From Polynucleobacter sp. 31A-FELB (GTDB lineage Bacteria > Pseudomonadota > Gammaproteobacteria > Burkholderiales > Burkholderiaceae): a stretch of 34,799 nt of DNA. A program made the translations under genes and the position numbers. The notes below the pieces were generated by a model. That model saw only the letters and a list, made by a program, of their open reading frames with translations, was not told the origin of the DNA and searched no databases. Shown in pieces: positions 1 to 6,162 of this stretch. The DNA lies in assembly GCF_018882405.1 (NCBI RefSeq), contig NZ_JACVOO010000021.1, positions 1-34,799 of the forward strand, given 5' to 3'. Positions within the stretch are counted from its first letter, which is position 1; every line of letters begins with the position of its first letter.

Positions 1-126
1 AAGCAAAGCATGAGTCGGCGCGGAAACTGCCATGACAACGCTGTAGTCGAGAGCTTTTTCCAACTACTCAAGCGGGAGCGGATCAAACGTAAAACCTATG
101 CCAGCAGAGCAAAAGCAAGAGAAGAT
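1..126 (+). pseudogene. IS3-family transposase (OrfB) C-terminal remnant
   Basis: The reading frame runs in from outside the window and carries the conserved IS3 OrfB stretch SMSRRGNCHDNA followed by VESFFQLLKRERIKRKTY, part of the DDE integrase core (rve) family. IS3 transposases normally continue with a segment leading into an RRH/SP motif. Here the match stops after about 41 codons, and the frame continues to position 219 in unrelated residues, so the gene is broken at its 3' end. No inverted repeat could be recognised after it. The first base lies inside the element, so the window edge cuts an IS copy. Confidence 0.8.
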
Positions 127-349
127 AGCGCAAAGAGGTTGGTGGACACGCATAGATCAATAAACACTTTAGATGAAGACATTCATTCTTGCGAATATCT
201 CAAACATGGATTACAGTGAATTGATGAATAAATAAATTAAAGAAAAATTCAGAAAAAACGCGTTTGACGATACGCTTTCCGATTGTTAGATTCATCTCTT
301 GCAAAAAATATTGCGCGCAAGAAAAAGAACTACACGGAGACAGATTGAG

Positions 350-613
350 ATGAATTACTACGAGCATCACATTGGAGATTACGCAGAAGCGACTGCGCAT
401 CTTACATTCATAGAGGATGCAACCTACAGTCGCCTTATCAGAAAGTACTACGCCACAGAAAAACCGCTACCTATCGAAATCAAGTTGGTACAAAGATTGA
501 TCAACGCACGATCAAAAGAAGAAAAAAATGCAGTTGTCTCCGTTCTCAATGAATTTTTTACCCACCAGTTAAACGTAGATTTTAGTAAACTTGAATGGGT
601 TAGATTGGAGTAG
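350..613 (+). CDS. DUF1376 (YdaU-like) domain protein, short or truncated
   Basis: The predicted protein begins MNYYEHHIGDYAEATAHL and contains EDATYSRLIRKYYATEKPLP, the signature of DUF1376/YdaU proteins. These are usually prophage-encoded and sit near replication initiation genes. I chose the ATG at 350 because family similarity begins exactly there; an upstream in-frame start at 299 adds 17 unrelated residues. At about 87 residues it covers only the N-terminal domain, so it is probably a remnant of a longer phage protein. It lies between a broken transposase and a tRNA, consistent with a decayed prophage or integration scar. Function is unknown. Confidence 0.65.
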   Translation: MNYYEHHIGDYAEATAHLTFIEDATYSRLIRKYYATEKPLPIEIKLVQRLINARSKEEKNAVVSVLNEFFTHQLNVDFSKLEWVRLE

Positions 614-618
614 GGTTA

Positions 619-649
619 CCCTGTAAGCCATGTACTACAAGGGTTTTTT
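619..649 (+). terminator. Probable rho-independent terminator
   Basis: CCCTGTA at 619-625 pairs with TACAAGGG at 636-643 (one bulged A) and is followed by six T residues at 644-649. It lies six bases after the stop codon of the DUF1376 gene and separates it from the tRNA downstream. Confidence 0.7.
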
Positions 650-704
650 GGGTAATGATAGACTTACACGGAGGGTGAATTTTTGGACTCCGTTTCCGCC
701 AGTT

Positions 705-780
705 GCCGCTTTAGCTCAGTTGGTAGAGCAGTTCATTCGTAATGAAAAGGTCGCCAGTTCAATTCCGGCAAGCGGCACCA
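705..780 (+). tRNA. tRNA-Thr (anticodon CGT)
   Basis: This is a 76-nt cloverleaf with a perfect 7-bp acceptor stem (GCCGCTT with AAGCGGC), a D-arm GCTC/GAGC, anticodon loop TTCGTAA (anticodon CGT, reading ACG), a TTCAATT T-loop and an encoded CCA end. Two stem positions look mismatched: G27-A43 at the top of the anticodon stem and A52-C62 in the T stem. The gene may therefore be slightly degenerate or a divergent minor isoacceptor. tRNA genes are common integration targets, but I found no second copy of its 3' end in the window. Confidence 0.85.
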
Positions 781-808
781 TTAAATACAGTAAATTCTAG
801 CGGGACAT

Positions 809-1096
809 ATGATGGCAGATTCCAAAGATTTAGACGATCTTGAAAAGACTATTGATGCTAAGAAGGTAGGCGAAATTGTCATTGATGCCTTGCAGGAAAT
901 ATTGCCACATATCAGGGGTTCCAGTACTGCTGAAGTGATGATGGCTTATGCCGTCATGATTAAATCTACCTTAATCGGTATGGAACTTTCAGAGAGTGAG
1001 AAGAGTCAAGCCAAAGCATTACTCGATCGTATGTGGGATCAAGTGTTAGTTGACAGAATGATTTCTACAACACAAGGAAGTTCGGCCATTCACTAG
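809..1096 (+). CDS. Small hypothetical protein
   Basis: This is a 95-residue acidic protein that I do not recognise. It begins MMADSKDLDDLEKTIDAK and is predicted mostly helical, with SSTAEVMMAYAVMIKSTLIGMEL in the middle and LSESEKSQAKALLDRMWDQ after it. It has no signal peptide, membrane segment or cysteine. The start is either of two adjacent ATG codons at 809 and 812. It stands alone between a tRNA and a convergently transcribed Rrf2 regulator, so context does not suggest a role. Confidence 0.55.
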   Translation: MMADSKDLDDLEKTIDAKKVGEIVIDALQEILPHIRGSSTAEVMMAYAVMIKSTLIGMELSESEKSQAKALLDRMWDQVLVDRMISTTQGSSAIH

Positions 1097-1107
1097 CCCC
1101 CAGATTG

Positions 1108-1641
1108 TTATTGCTTATGCAATAAGTATTTGCCAAAGCTAAATACGGAGTTTGGCCCTGTAGGTTTCTTGGCCTTATTGGGCCGCTTTTCTACCGATGC
1201 TTTGGACGCCTTAGTTTTTGATGTTTTTTCTAGTTTGAGATGAAGACGCGCAAGGCTGGGCTCAATAGGAATAGCAGTATTGGCTAAGATGTGACTGAGC
1301 GTGATTTGCGCCATTTGCTTTTGCATATGCGCATCTAAATTGACCCATAATTGCGCGCTAGGGCCACCCTCCAAAGACTGGGGGTCACCAGTGGAATCAA
1401 CAATATCTTTGATGGAAATCGCCTCAGGCATTTTGGCCAAAGAGTAGCCACCGCCAGGGCCGCGATGACTGTGAATGAGTCCAGCAGCCTTTAGACTGGA
1501 AAAAATGAGCTCAAGATACGAGTGAGAGATGGCCAGTCTTTTGCTGACAATGGGTAGCGAGATGGCATAGCCTTTTTCCGTATGGGCTGCGATCTCAAGT
1601 AGGGCATCTACTGCAATTTTGCATTTGGTGGTAATTCGCAT
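1108..1641 (-). CDS. Rrf2-family transcriptional regulator without Fe-S cysteines
   Basis: The N-terminal winged helix matches Rrf2/IscR: ITTKCKIAVDALLEIAAH, then the recognition helix SHSYLELIFSSLKAAGLI and the wing SHRGPGGGYSLAK. The three cysteines that hold the cluster in IscR/NsrR are missing from the central region, so a different ligand or apo mode is likely. The C-terminus is a lysine-rich tail (SKTKASKASVEKRPNKAKK). I start at the ATG at 1641, where family similarity begins; the longer frame uses a TTG at 1659. It is divergent from higBA across a gap of about 125 bp. The sequence CGATAAAT occurs just before this start (1643-1650) and again at 1744-1751 before higB, which may be a regulator site. 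Confidence 0.8.
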   Translation of the reverse strand: MRITTKCKIAVDALLEIAAHTEKGYAISLPIVSKRLAISHSYLELIFSSLKAAGLIHSHRGPGGGYSLAKMPEAISIKDIVDSTGDPQSLEGGPSAQLWVNLDAHMQKQMAQITLSHILANTAIPIEPSLARLHLKLEKTSKTKASKASVEKRPNKAKKPTGPNSVFSFGKYLLHKQ

Positions 1642-1767
1642 ACGATAAATATACCGCAAGTCATCAATATGGCAACCCCTGCCAATTGGGGTAGAGCAAG
1701 CCTCCCGTAAGGTGCCTGGGATTCAAAAATATGCACCCTATACCGATAAATGATATAAAATAATGCC

Positions 1768-2046
1768 ATGATTCAATCGTTCAAATGCGCCCAGACAGAA
1801 GCCCTTTTTACCACCGGGAAAACCAAGCAATTTAGCGCGATTAAGTCGGCGGCTGAGCGTAAGTTGCAGCAACTCGATAGCGCGGCGACTTTAGAATTTT
1901 TAAGATCGCCTCCCGGTAATTGTTTAGAGAGTTTGAGAGGCAATAGAGCCAATCAATACAGTATTCGCATTAATGTGCAATGGCGGATTTGTTTTACCTG
2001 GACCAACTTAGGCCCAGCTAATGTAGAAATAGTGGATTACCACTAA
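1768..2046 (+). CDS. higB: HigB-type toxin (RelE/ParE superfamily)
   Basis: This 92-residue protein has the HigB pattern: basic N-terminal helices (KTKQFSAIKSAAERKLQQLDSA), the central PPGNCLESLRGNRANQYSIR strand region with basic residues, and the ending WRICFTWTNLG...VEIVDYH that is characteristic of HigB. Known HigB toxins cleave mRNA on the ribosome. The antitoxin gene follows after 10 bp, the usual toxin-first order. The upstream sequence contains a TATAAAAT-like -10 box near 1753. Full length suggests an intact toxin. Confidence 0.9.
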   Translation: MIQSFKCAQTEALFTTGKTKQFSAIKSAAERKLQQLDSAATLEFLRSPPGNCLESLRGNRANQYSIRINVQWRICFTWTNLGPANVEIVDYH

Positions 2047-2056
2047 GGGGAATGGA

Positions 2057-2353
2057 ATGAAAAATGGAATGAGAGCAATTCACCCAGGAGAGATCTTGCG
2101 GGAAGACTATCTTATGCCTTTAGGCATGAGTGCTAACGCATTGGCTAGAGCCTTGCACGTCACGCCAGCACGAATTAACGATGTTGCCAGAGAGGTTAGG
2201 GGCGTTACACCAGATACGGCTTTGCGCTTAGCGCGGTACTTTGGCGGAGATCCGCAATCATGGCTAAATCTACAGCAAGCCTACGACCTGAAGGTGACCC
2301 AAAAGGCGGTGGCCAAGAAGATCGAAAGGGAAGTGCAGCCGTTGCACGATTAA
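2057..2353 (+). CDS. higA: HigA-type antitoxin, XRE helix-turn-helix
   Basis: This 98-residue protein opens with the HigA hallmark MRAIHPGEILREDYLMPLGM. A helix-turn-helix follows (SANALARALHVTPARINDVAREVRG) and then VTPDTALRLARYFGGDPQSW. HigA binds and neutralises HigB and represses the shared promoter through its HTH. An AAGGGG Shine-Dalgarno sequence lies in the 10-bp gap after higB. The ATG at 2057 is followed by a second possible ATG at 2069. The pair is full length and probably functional; higBA pairs often travel on integron cassettes and mobile elements. Confidence 0.9.
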   Translation: MKNGMRAIHPGEILREDYLMPLGMSANALARALHVTPARINDVAREVRGVTPDTALRLARYFGGDPQSWLNLQQAYDLKVTQKAVAKKIEREVQPLHD

Positions 2354-2690
2354 AAGATCGGCTATATGCTTTCTGAGGTTGGATAGCGGAGATTCTAAAA
2401 TCCAATCCGTCTGAGTGGCATGGTTGGAATCAGTCTCTCGGGTGCAGATTAGAGACAACCGACGTTCAGGCTTCACAGCCCACTGCCAGAAGTTCGGCCA
2501 AAGTAGCCGCTTTCTCTTACCCCCACTAGAATCCCACTTCTCCAATAGCAGACACTCAAGGAGATCCTATGATTTACCCGCAAAGCGGTCATTGGGTAGC
2601 GCATTTTGCGATAGACTGCCTGCTAAACGGGTGCGTCTTTGCTCACAAAGCGGACGTAAAGACAATGCGCGCAGTCCAGTGAATTCTAAC
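2354..2690. other. Non-coding stretch, possible decayed cassette DNA
   Basis: I find no convincing gene here. Reading frames crossing it show no family resemblance and have unnatural composition. The stretch contains several copies of a CCGCTTT/AAAGCGG hexamer-to-heptamer motif (near 2505, 2580 and 2646). The same motif recurs downstream of the CBASS cassette (near 4403 and 4425). It ends in GAATTCTAAC immediately before a GTTAGGT box, which looks like the 3' half of an attC-type site. I could not find a convincing matching 5' half. Confidence 0.4.
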
Positions 2691-2726
2691 GTTAGGTGCC
2701 AGTAGGCCAAAGGGGAAAGCAATACC

Positions 2727-3626
2727 ATGAGTAGAGATTGGGAGGCCACGTATACTGCATGGTCAACAGGCCCGAGCCAAACCGAGCAGCAATGCGCCGA
2801 AAACGCTGAGCGCCAAGTTAGAGAGGCTATTAGCGCTAGCGCTAAGCTAAATCAGAGGAATATTCGTGTCTTTACGCAGGGTTCATATCGCAATCGGGTA
2901 AACGTCCGAAGAGACAGCGATGTAGATGTCGGTGTGCTTTGCTTCGACACTTACTTTCCACATTATCCGGACGACAACACAAAAATGCTGTTAGCGAAGT
3001 CGACGGCGTCGGCAACTTACACCTACGCTACATTTAAGAATGAACTTGAGGAGGCGTTGGTGGCGCGATTCGGACGGCCATCGGTAACGAGAGGAAGCAA
3101 AGCTTTCGACATCAAGGCCAACTCCTATCGGGTCGAAGCGGATGTTTCGGCATTTTTCGAGCACAGGCGATATACATCTTCGACCAGATATATTTCCGGG
3201 GTAGAGATGATACCGGACGATTTTAAGCCGCCGAGGATTCGGAATTGGCCAGAGCAACATTACGCGAACGGCGTAAACAAGAATGATGCTTCACAACGCC
3301 GCTTTAAGCGAGTCGTTCGGATACTGAAGTCGCTGTCGAACGAAATGGCTGCTAATGGAATCGAATCTGCCAAGAAGGCTCCGAGCTTTCTCATCGAATG
3401 TTTGGTCTGGAATACCCCGAACGAGCATCTGATGCAGAGTTCGTATGTTTCGACGGTGAGAGCCACATTGGCCCACTTATTTAACAAAACGCTGAATGAT
3501 GCCCCATGCTCCGAATGGGGAGAGGTTAGCGAATTGAAGTACCTGTTTCGAAGCTCTCAACCCTGGACTCGTGCCAGTGCGCACCAGTTCTTGAGTGATG
3601 CATGGGATTACGTCGGGTACAAGTGA
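2727..3626 (+). CDS. CD-NTase (cGAS/DncV-like nucleotidyltransferase), CBASS
   Basis: This 299-residue protein has the nucleotidyltransferase fold signature: GS at residues 52-53 (FTQGSYRNR), the metal-binding DSDVDVG motif with Asp65 and Asp67, and a third acidic residue at about Asp139 (VEADVSAF). These are the catalytic features of CD-NTases, which make cyclic di- or trinucleotides when phage infection is sensed. The next gene overlaps by one base (TGATG) and encodes a membrane effector, giving a two-gene type I CBASS layout without Cap2/Cap3. A Shine-Dalgarno sequence (AAGGGGAAA) precedes the ATG. I cannot assign the clade or the cyclic nucleotide from sequence alone. Confidence 0.88.
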   Translation: MSRDWEATYTAWSTGPSQTEQQCAENAERQVREAISASAKLNQRNIRVFTQGSYRNRVNVRRDSDVDVGVLCFDTYFPHYPDDNTKMLLAKSTASATYTYATFKNELEEALVARFGRPSVTRGSKAFDIKANSYRVEADVSAFFEHRRYTSSTRYISGVEMIPDDFKPPRIRNWPEQHYANGVNKNDASQRRFKRVVRILKSLSNEMAANGIESAKKAPSFLIECLVWNTPNEHLMQSSYVSTVRATLAHLFNKTLNDAPCSEWGEVSELKYLFRSSQPWTRASAHQFLSDAWDYVGYK

Positions 3627-4264
3627 TGCTAACTAGACTGCACATTTCTTCATTTATCGGCCTGACTATTGCGGTCTGGCTGGTCGCGCTCTGGATTCAG
3701 GGCATGCCCGTCCTAAGTGTGTCATTTATTAAGCCATTCGGCATTGTTGTAGGGACAATCTCCGTTGTCGTAACGTTATTCAATAAATATGCTTGGGCTT
3801 GGCCAATCTTTCGCGGTTGGTACGTAAATCGCCCCGACATGCGGGGCACCTGGGAGGTGGAACTTCGCAGCAGTTGGATAAATCCAGAGACCGATGAGGA
3901 AATCGCGCCCATCACAGCTTATGCAGTTGTACGCCAAACACTGGGTAACTTCAGTCTTCGACTTATGACGCAAGAGTCAAGGCCAATATTGATAGCTCAT
4001 AGCATCGAGCATGAGCAAGACGGCCTTTTTAAACTCGCCGGCATCTATCGCAATGAGCCACGAATTGAGCTTCAGGGTGTGAGAAGCGAAATCCACCATG
4101 GAGCTTTCGCTCTGGAAATCCACGGTTCACCTGTTGAGTCTTTGGAAGGTCATTACTGGACTGACAGACAGACCAAGGGAGCAATTAAGCTATTCAACCG
4201 CAAGGATCAACTGTACGACACTTTTGAAATGGCTAAATCAGCCCAAGGAAGAAATGGCACATAA
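3626..4264 (+). CDS. cap15: Cap15-like CBASS effector (2TM plus beta-barrel)
   Basis: The protein has 212 residues from the ATG at 3626, which overlaps the CD-NTase stop codon. Two hydrophobic segments (about residues 8-25 and 36-53) are followed by WPIFRGWYVNRPDMRGTWEVEL and a strand-rich C-terminal domain up to the end. This is the arrangement of the SMODS-associated 2TM beta-strand-rich effectors called Cap15. In characterised Cap15 the barrel binds the cyclic nucleotide and the membrane part oligomerises and disrupts the inner membrane, killing the infected cell. The assignment rests on architecture, the GTWEV motif and the neighbouring CD-NTase. The stop codon lies inside the attC site. 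Confidence 0.82.
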   Translation: MLTRLHISSFIGLTIAVWLVALWIQGMPVLSVSFIKPFGIVVGTISVVVTLFNKYAWAWPIFRGWYVNRPDMRGTWEVELRSSWINPETDEEIAPITAYAVVRQTLGNFSLRLMTQESRPILIAHSIEHEQDGLFKLAGIYRNEPRIELQGVRSEIHHGAFALEIHGSPVESLEGHYWTDRQTKGAIKLFNRKDQLYDTFEMAKSAQGRNGT

Positions 4265-4336
4265 CACCGCGTTCCAGGGGGCGGGCTACAGCGGGCTTCC
4301 CTCGCTTCTGCTCGCCCCTGAACTTCAACGTTAGGT
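4259..4336 (+). repeat. attC recombination site of the CBASS cassette
   Basis: The outer boxes are ACATAAC at 4259-4265 and GTTAGGT at 4330-4336, which pair with one mismatch. Inside, GTTCCAGGGGGCGGGC and GCTCGCCCCTGAAC are imperfectly complementary, leaving bulged bases as in attC extrahelical bases. An inner hairpin AGCGGG/CCCTCGCT closes the structure. Size (78 bp), asymmetry and placement overlapping the stop codon match integron attC sites. Confidence 0.75.
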
Positions 4337-4857
4337 CGCACATAGAACGAAAGACTACGACATGCGTGATTTGCTAGGCGTCTCAACTTCACGATGAACG
4401 TCCGCTTTCACAAGCAGTCAACTACCGCTTTGGGTCGAGAGCACCAGTTCGCCGAATGAGGAAGCAGCCGTTTACGGCCATCAGAGACTCAAGGGCAGCT
4501 TACCGCCAGGTTGCCGCCCGAGTCAGGCAGCTGGCTGTACGGCCGGTTAGGCCGAACTGCTGCCGGTGGTTCGCCAAGCTGGGATAGGCTCAAGCGTTGC
4601 ATGGCCGCCATTGCCCCTCCGGTATCCAACCCTATATTACATACACCGGATCGATAGATTTACGTGCAGGGCAACCCGGTTTTGAACAAAACTACCCATT
4701 TCTACGACGTAGTTAAAGCGGGATTCACAACCTCCGAATGCAAATAGCCAAAAGATCTATATCGAATCTCCATTGCCCCAATAGGTGAGTCAACTCTAAC
4801 CATAGCTAGGCGTTAATACTTCAACTACTTTTTTTGTATATTTATTGAGGGATTTTT
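4337..4857. other. Non-coding stretch after the cassette
   Basis: No supportable gene is present. The first 300 bases are GC-richer than what follows and contain CCGCTTT motifs like those upstream of the cassette, suggesting relic cassette-associated DNA. The last 80 bases are AT-rich and should hold the promoter of the following lipoprotein gene. No clear terminator was found for the CBASS operon apart from the attC hairpin itself. Confidence 0.4.
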
Positions 4858-5301
4858 ATGAAGCTTATTATTTCCTGCTTGGTTCTTGGTCTTTCACTTG
4901 TTGCCTGCGTATCTGGTCCAACCGGGCCTACTATCGCAGTAATGCCGGCACAAGGAAAGCCTTTCGATGTCTTTCAGCAAGATGACCAGGTGTGCCGCCA
5001 GTTTGCCCAAACCAGCTCAAAAGCTACAAGCGAAGAAGGGGTGAAGTCAGCAGCCAAAGATGCGGGACTTGGAGCTGCAGTAGGCGCTATTGCTGGCGCA
5101 GTAATTGGTGGCGGAAGTCATGCGGGAGTGGGTACCGGGGCAGGCGCTGGCCTCTTGGCGGGTGCGCTCGGGGGAGCCTTGAGTAGCTACTCTTCAGATA
5201 AGACCGCCCAGACGCAATATAACGTCGCCTATCAACAATGTATGTACGCCAAGGGAAATCAAGCGCCTAGCGCCTCAAATTTAAGCAAAAGGGGCTATTA
5301 A
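4858..5301 (+). CDS. Glycine-zipper lipoprotein
   Basis: This 147-residue protein has a lipoprotein signal peptide (MKLIISCLVLGLSLVAC, lipobox LVAC with Cys17). A glycine-zipper segment of about 50 residues follows (GLGAAVGAIAGAVIGGGSHAG and on to LLAGALGGALSSY), as in 17-kDa surface antigen/YMGG-like proteins. Two later cysteines (CRQF and QQCMYAKG) could form a disulfide. It is probably an outer-membrane lipoprotein of unknown role. It lies between the CBASS cassette and the mobilisation genes, so whether it belongs to the element or the chromosome is unclear. Confidence 0.8.
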   Translation: MKLIISCLVLGLSLVACVSGPTGPTIAVMPAQGKPFDVFQQDDQVCRQFAQTSSKATSEEGVKSAAKDAGLGAAVGAIAGAVIGGGSHAGVGTGAGAGLLAGALGGALSSYSSDKTAQTQYNVAYQQCMYAKGNQAPSASNLSKRGY

Positions 5302-5327
5302 TCGGTCAAGCTTTATAAAATTACCTG

Positions 5328-5384
5328 CCGCAGCGCTTGCGGCTAGCGCGTATTAAAAAGGTTTCGCTAGTTTAAAAACTAGCG
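5328..5384 (+). promoter_or_regulatory. Two palindromes upstream of the winged-helix gene
   Basis: CCGCAGCGCTTGCGG at 5328-5342 is a near-perfect hairpin after the lipoprotein gene. CGCTAGTTT at 5365-5373 and AAACTAGCG at 5376-5384 form a perfect 9-bp inverted repeat with a two-base loop. Neither has a T-run, so the second is more likely an operator than a terminator. The adjacent gene encodes a putative DNA-binding protein, so autoregulation is a reasonable inference. Confidence 0.4.
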
Positions 5385-5401
5385 TAGACTTTCAGTTCTA
5401 T

Positions 5402-5449
5402 AGGAGGTTAGCGCCTCTTACTTTGTTAAAACTTGATAGGATGCATATG
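5402..5449 (+). promoter_or_regulatory. Hairpin leader motif, copy 1
   Basis: AGGAGG at 5402-5407 pairs with CCTCTT at 5414-5419 around the loop TTAGCG. Fourteen bases later comes AAAACTTGATAGGATGCA leading into an ATG at 5447. A second copy with a different but still complementary stem and the same loop occurs at 10936-10982, also ending at a start codon. Conserved loop plus compensatory stem changes suggest an RNA regulatory element or protein-binding leader shared by two operons. Confidence 0.45.
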
Positions 5450-5869
5450 CAAAAGCCCACAGCCTCGCCTAAGGCGAAGAAGAATTCTACTGACACCAAC
5501 CTTTTCTACTATGAAGCCGTATTAAGCGTTGTTCAGGATGCTAGATCCTGGTTGGAATTACGCCAAATTGCGTTGCTGAGTGAAGTATCCATGGCAAAGT
5601 GCAGGGCACTCTTGGCCCAAATGGTTGCTAAAAGGCAAATCACCTCGACAATCAAAACCAGCGTTCGCCACCCGGATGGTATAGAAATGTACGCGAAACT
5701 CTGCATGGCTAAATGTCAGGCAGAGCAACGCCAGCGTGAAAATGGTTTTGAGATTGCAAAATCAAGGTTTGAGTTATGGCCAGAGTTAATGGATGGCAGA
5801 ACGCATCGGGTCTATGCTGCAAAACCCAATCAATTGCATTCTCTTGCAATGCTCTCCAGAAGAGCTTGA
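5447..5869 (+). CDS. Putative winged-helix DNA-binding protein
   Basis: This is a protein of about 140 residues with no named family that I recognise. Residues around SWLELRQIALLSEVSMAKCR followed by ALLAQMVAKRQITSTI resemble a winged helix-turn-helix, with helix, turn, recognition helix and a wing. The C-terminal third is basic and helical. I start at the ATG at 5447 because a repeated leader with an AGG ribosome site ends there; an in-frame ATG at 5441 and a TTG at 5423 are alternatives. It is the first gene of the plus-strand mobilisation block, which fits a regulator of element genes. Confidence 0.6.
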   Translation: MQKPTASPKAKKNSTDTNLFYYEAVLSVVQDARSWLELRQIALLSEVSMAKCRALLAQMVAKRQITSTIKTSVRHPDGIEMYAKLCMAKCQAEQRQRENGFEIAKSRFELWPELMDGRTHRVYAAKPNQLHSLAMLSRRA

Positions 5870-5939
5870 GTCTTAATTCTGGTGAAATGCTCATCAAAAT
5901 GACCTTACAATTTCCGCCATTAAGCAGGAGTGAAATCGG

Positions 5940-6143
5940 GTGAAAGTGCACCAGCGCCTAACTAGGGAGGCCCTGCATCGCGACATGCCATTGATTGCAC
6001 AACTAGTTGCCCAGTACCGCGCAGTATTTGGGCCGGGCCTAAAGGTACTTTGGGCAAAAGAAGGTGAATTTGAGGTTGGCAAATTGCCTCAAGTTCGCTC
6101 CTATTGCGGCCCCTTTGAGTCAAGCAAGCCGCCTAAGCCCTAA
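5940..6143 (+). CDS. Small hypothetical protein upstream of the coupling protein gene
   Basis: This is a 67-residue basic protein with a GTG start, preceded by CAGGAG about 10 bases upstream. It reads KVHQRLTREALHRDMPLIAQ and ends in a proline-rich SYCGPFESSKPPKP. No family is recognised. It lies 20 bp before the TraG/VirD4 gene on the same strand, so it is probably co-transcribed. The start could also be the GTG at 5946. Confidence 0.45.
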   Translation: MKVHQRLTREALHRDMPLIAQLVAQYRAVFGPGLKVLWAKEGEFEVGKLPQVRSYCGPFESSKPPKP

Positions 6144-6162
6144 TTTTATATTGCAACACTAA

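Larger units (their letters stand above)
2692..4330 (+). mobile_element. Integron gene cassette carrying a CBASS operon
   Basis: A GTTAGGT core box at 2691-2697 precedes the operon and a complete attC-like site at 4259-4336 closes it. The predicted recombination points (between G and TT of each box) bound about 1.64 kb. The first start codon lies 35 bp inside the cassette and the last stop codon overlaps the attC, both typical of integron cassettes. No integron integrase is present, so this is either a cassette inserted at a secondary site or a cluster of attC sites lacking an integrase. Confidence 0.65.

Noticed and set aside
2415..2705. Plus-strand reading frame of 96 codons between higA and the CBASS cassette
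   Set aside because: It crosses the cassette boundary box, has no ribosome site or family resemblance and has an atypical Ser/Arg-rich composition; treated as non-coding.
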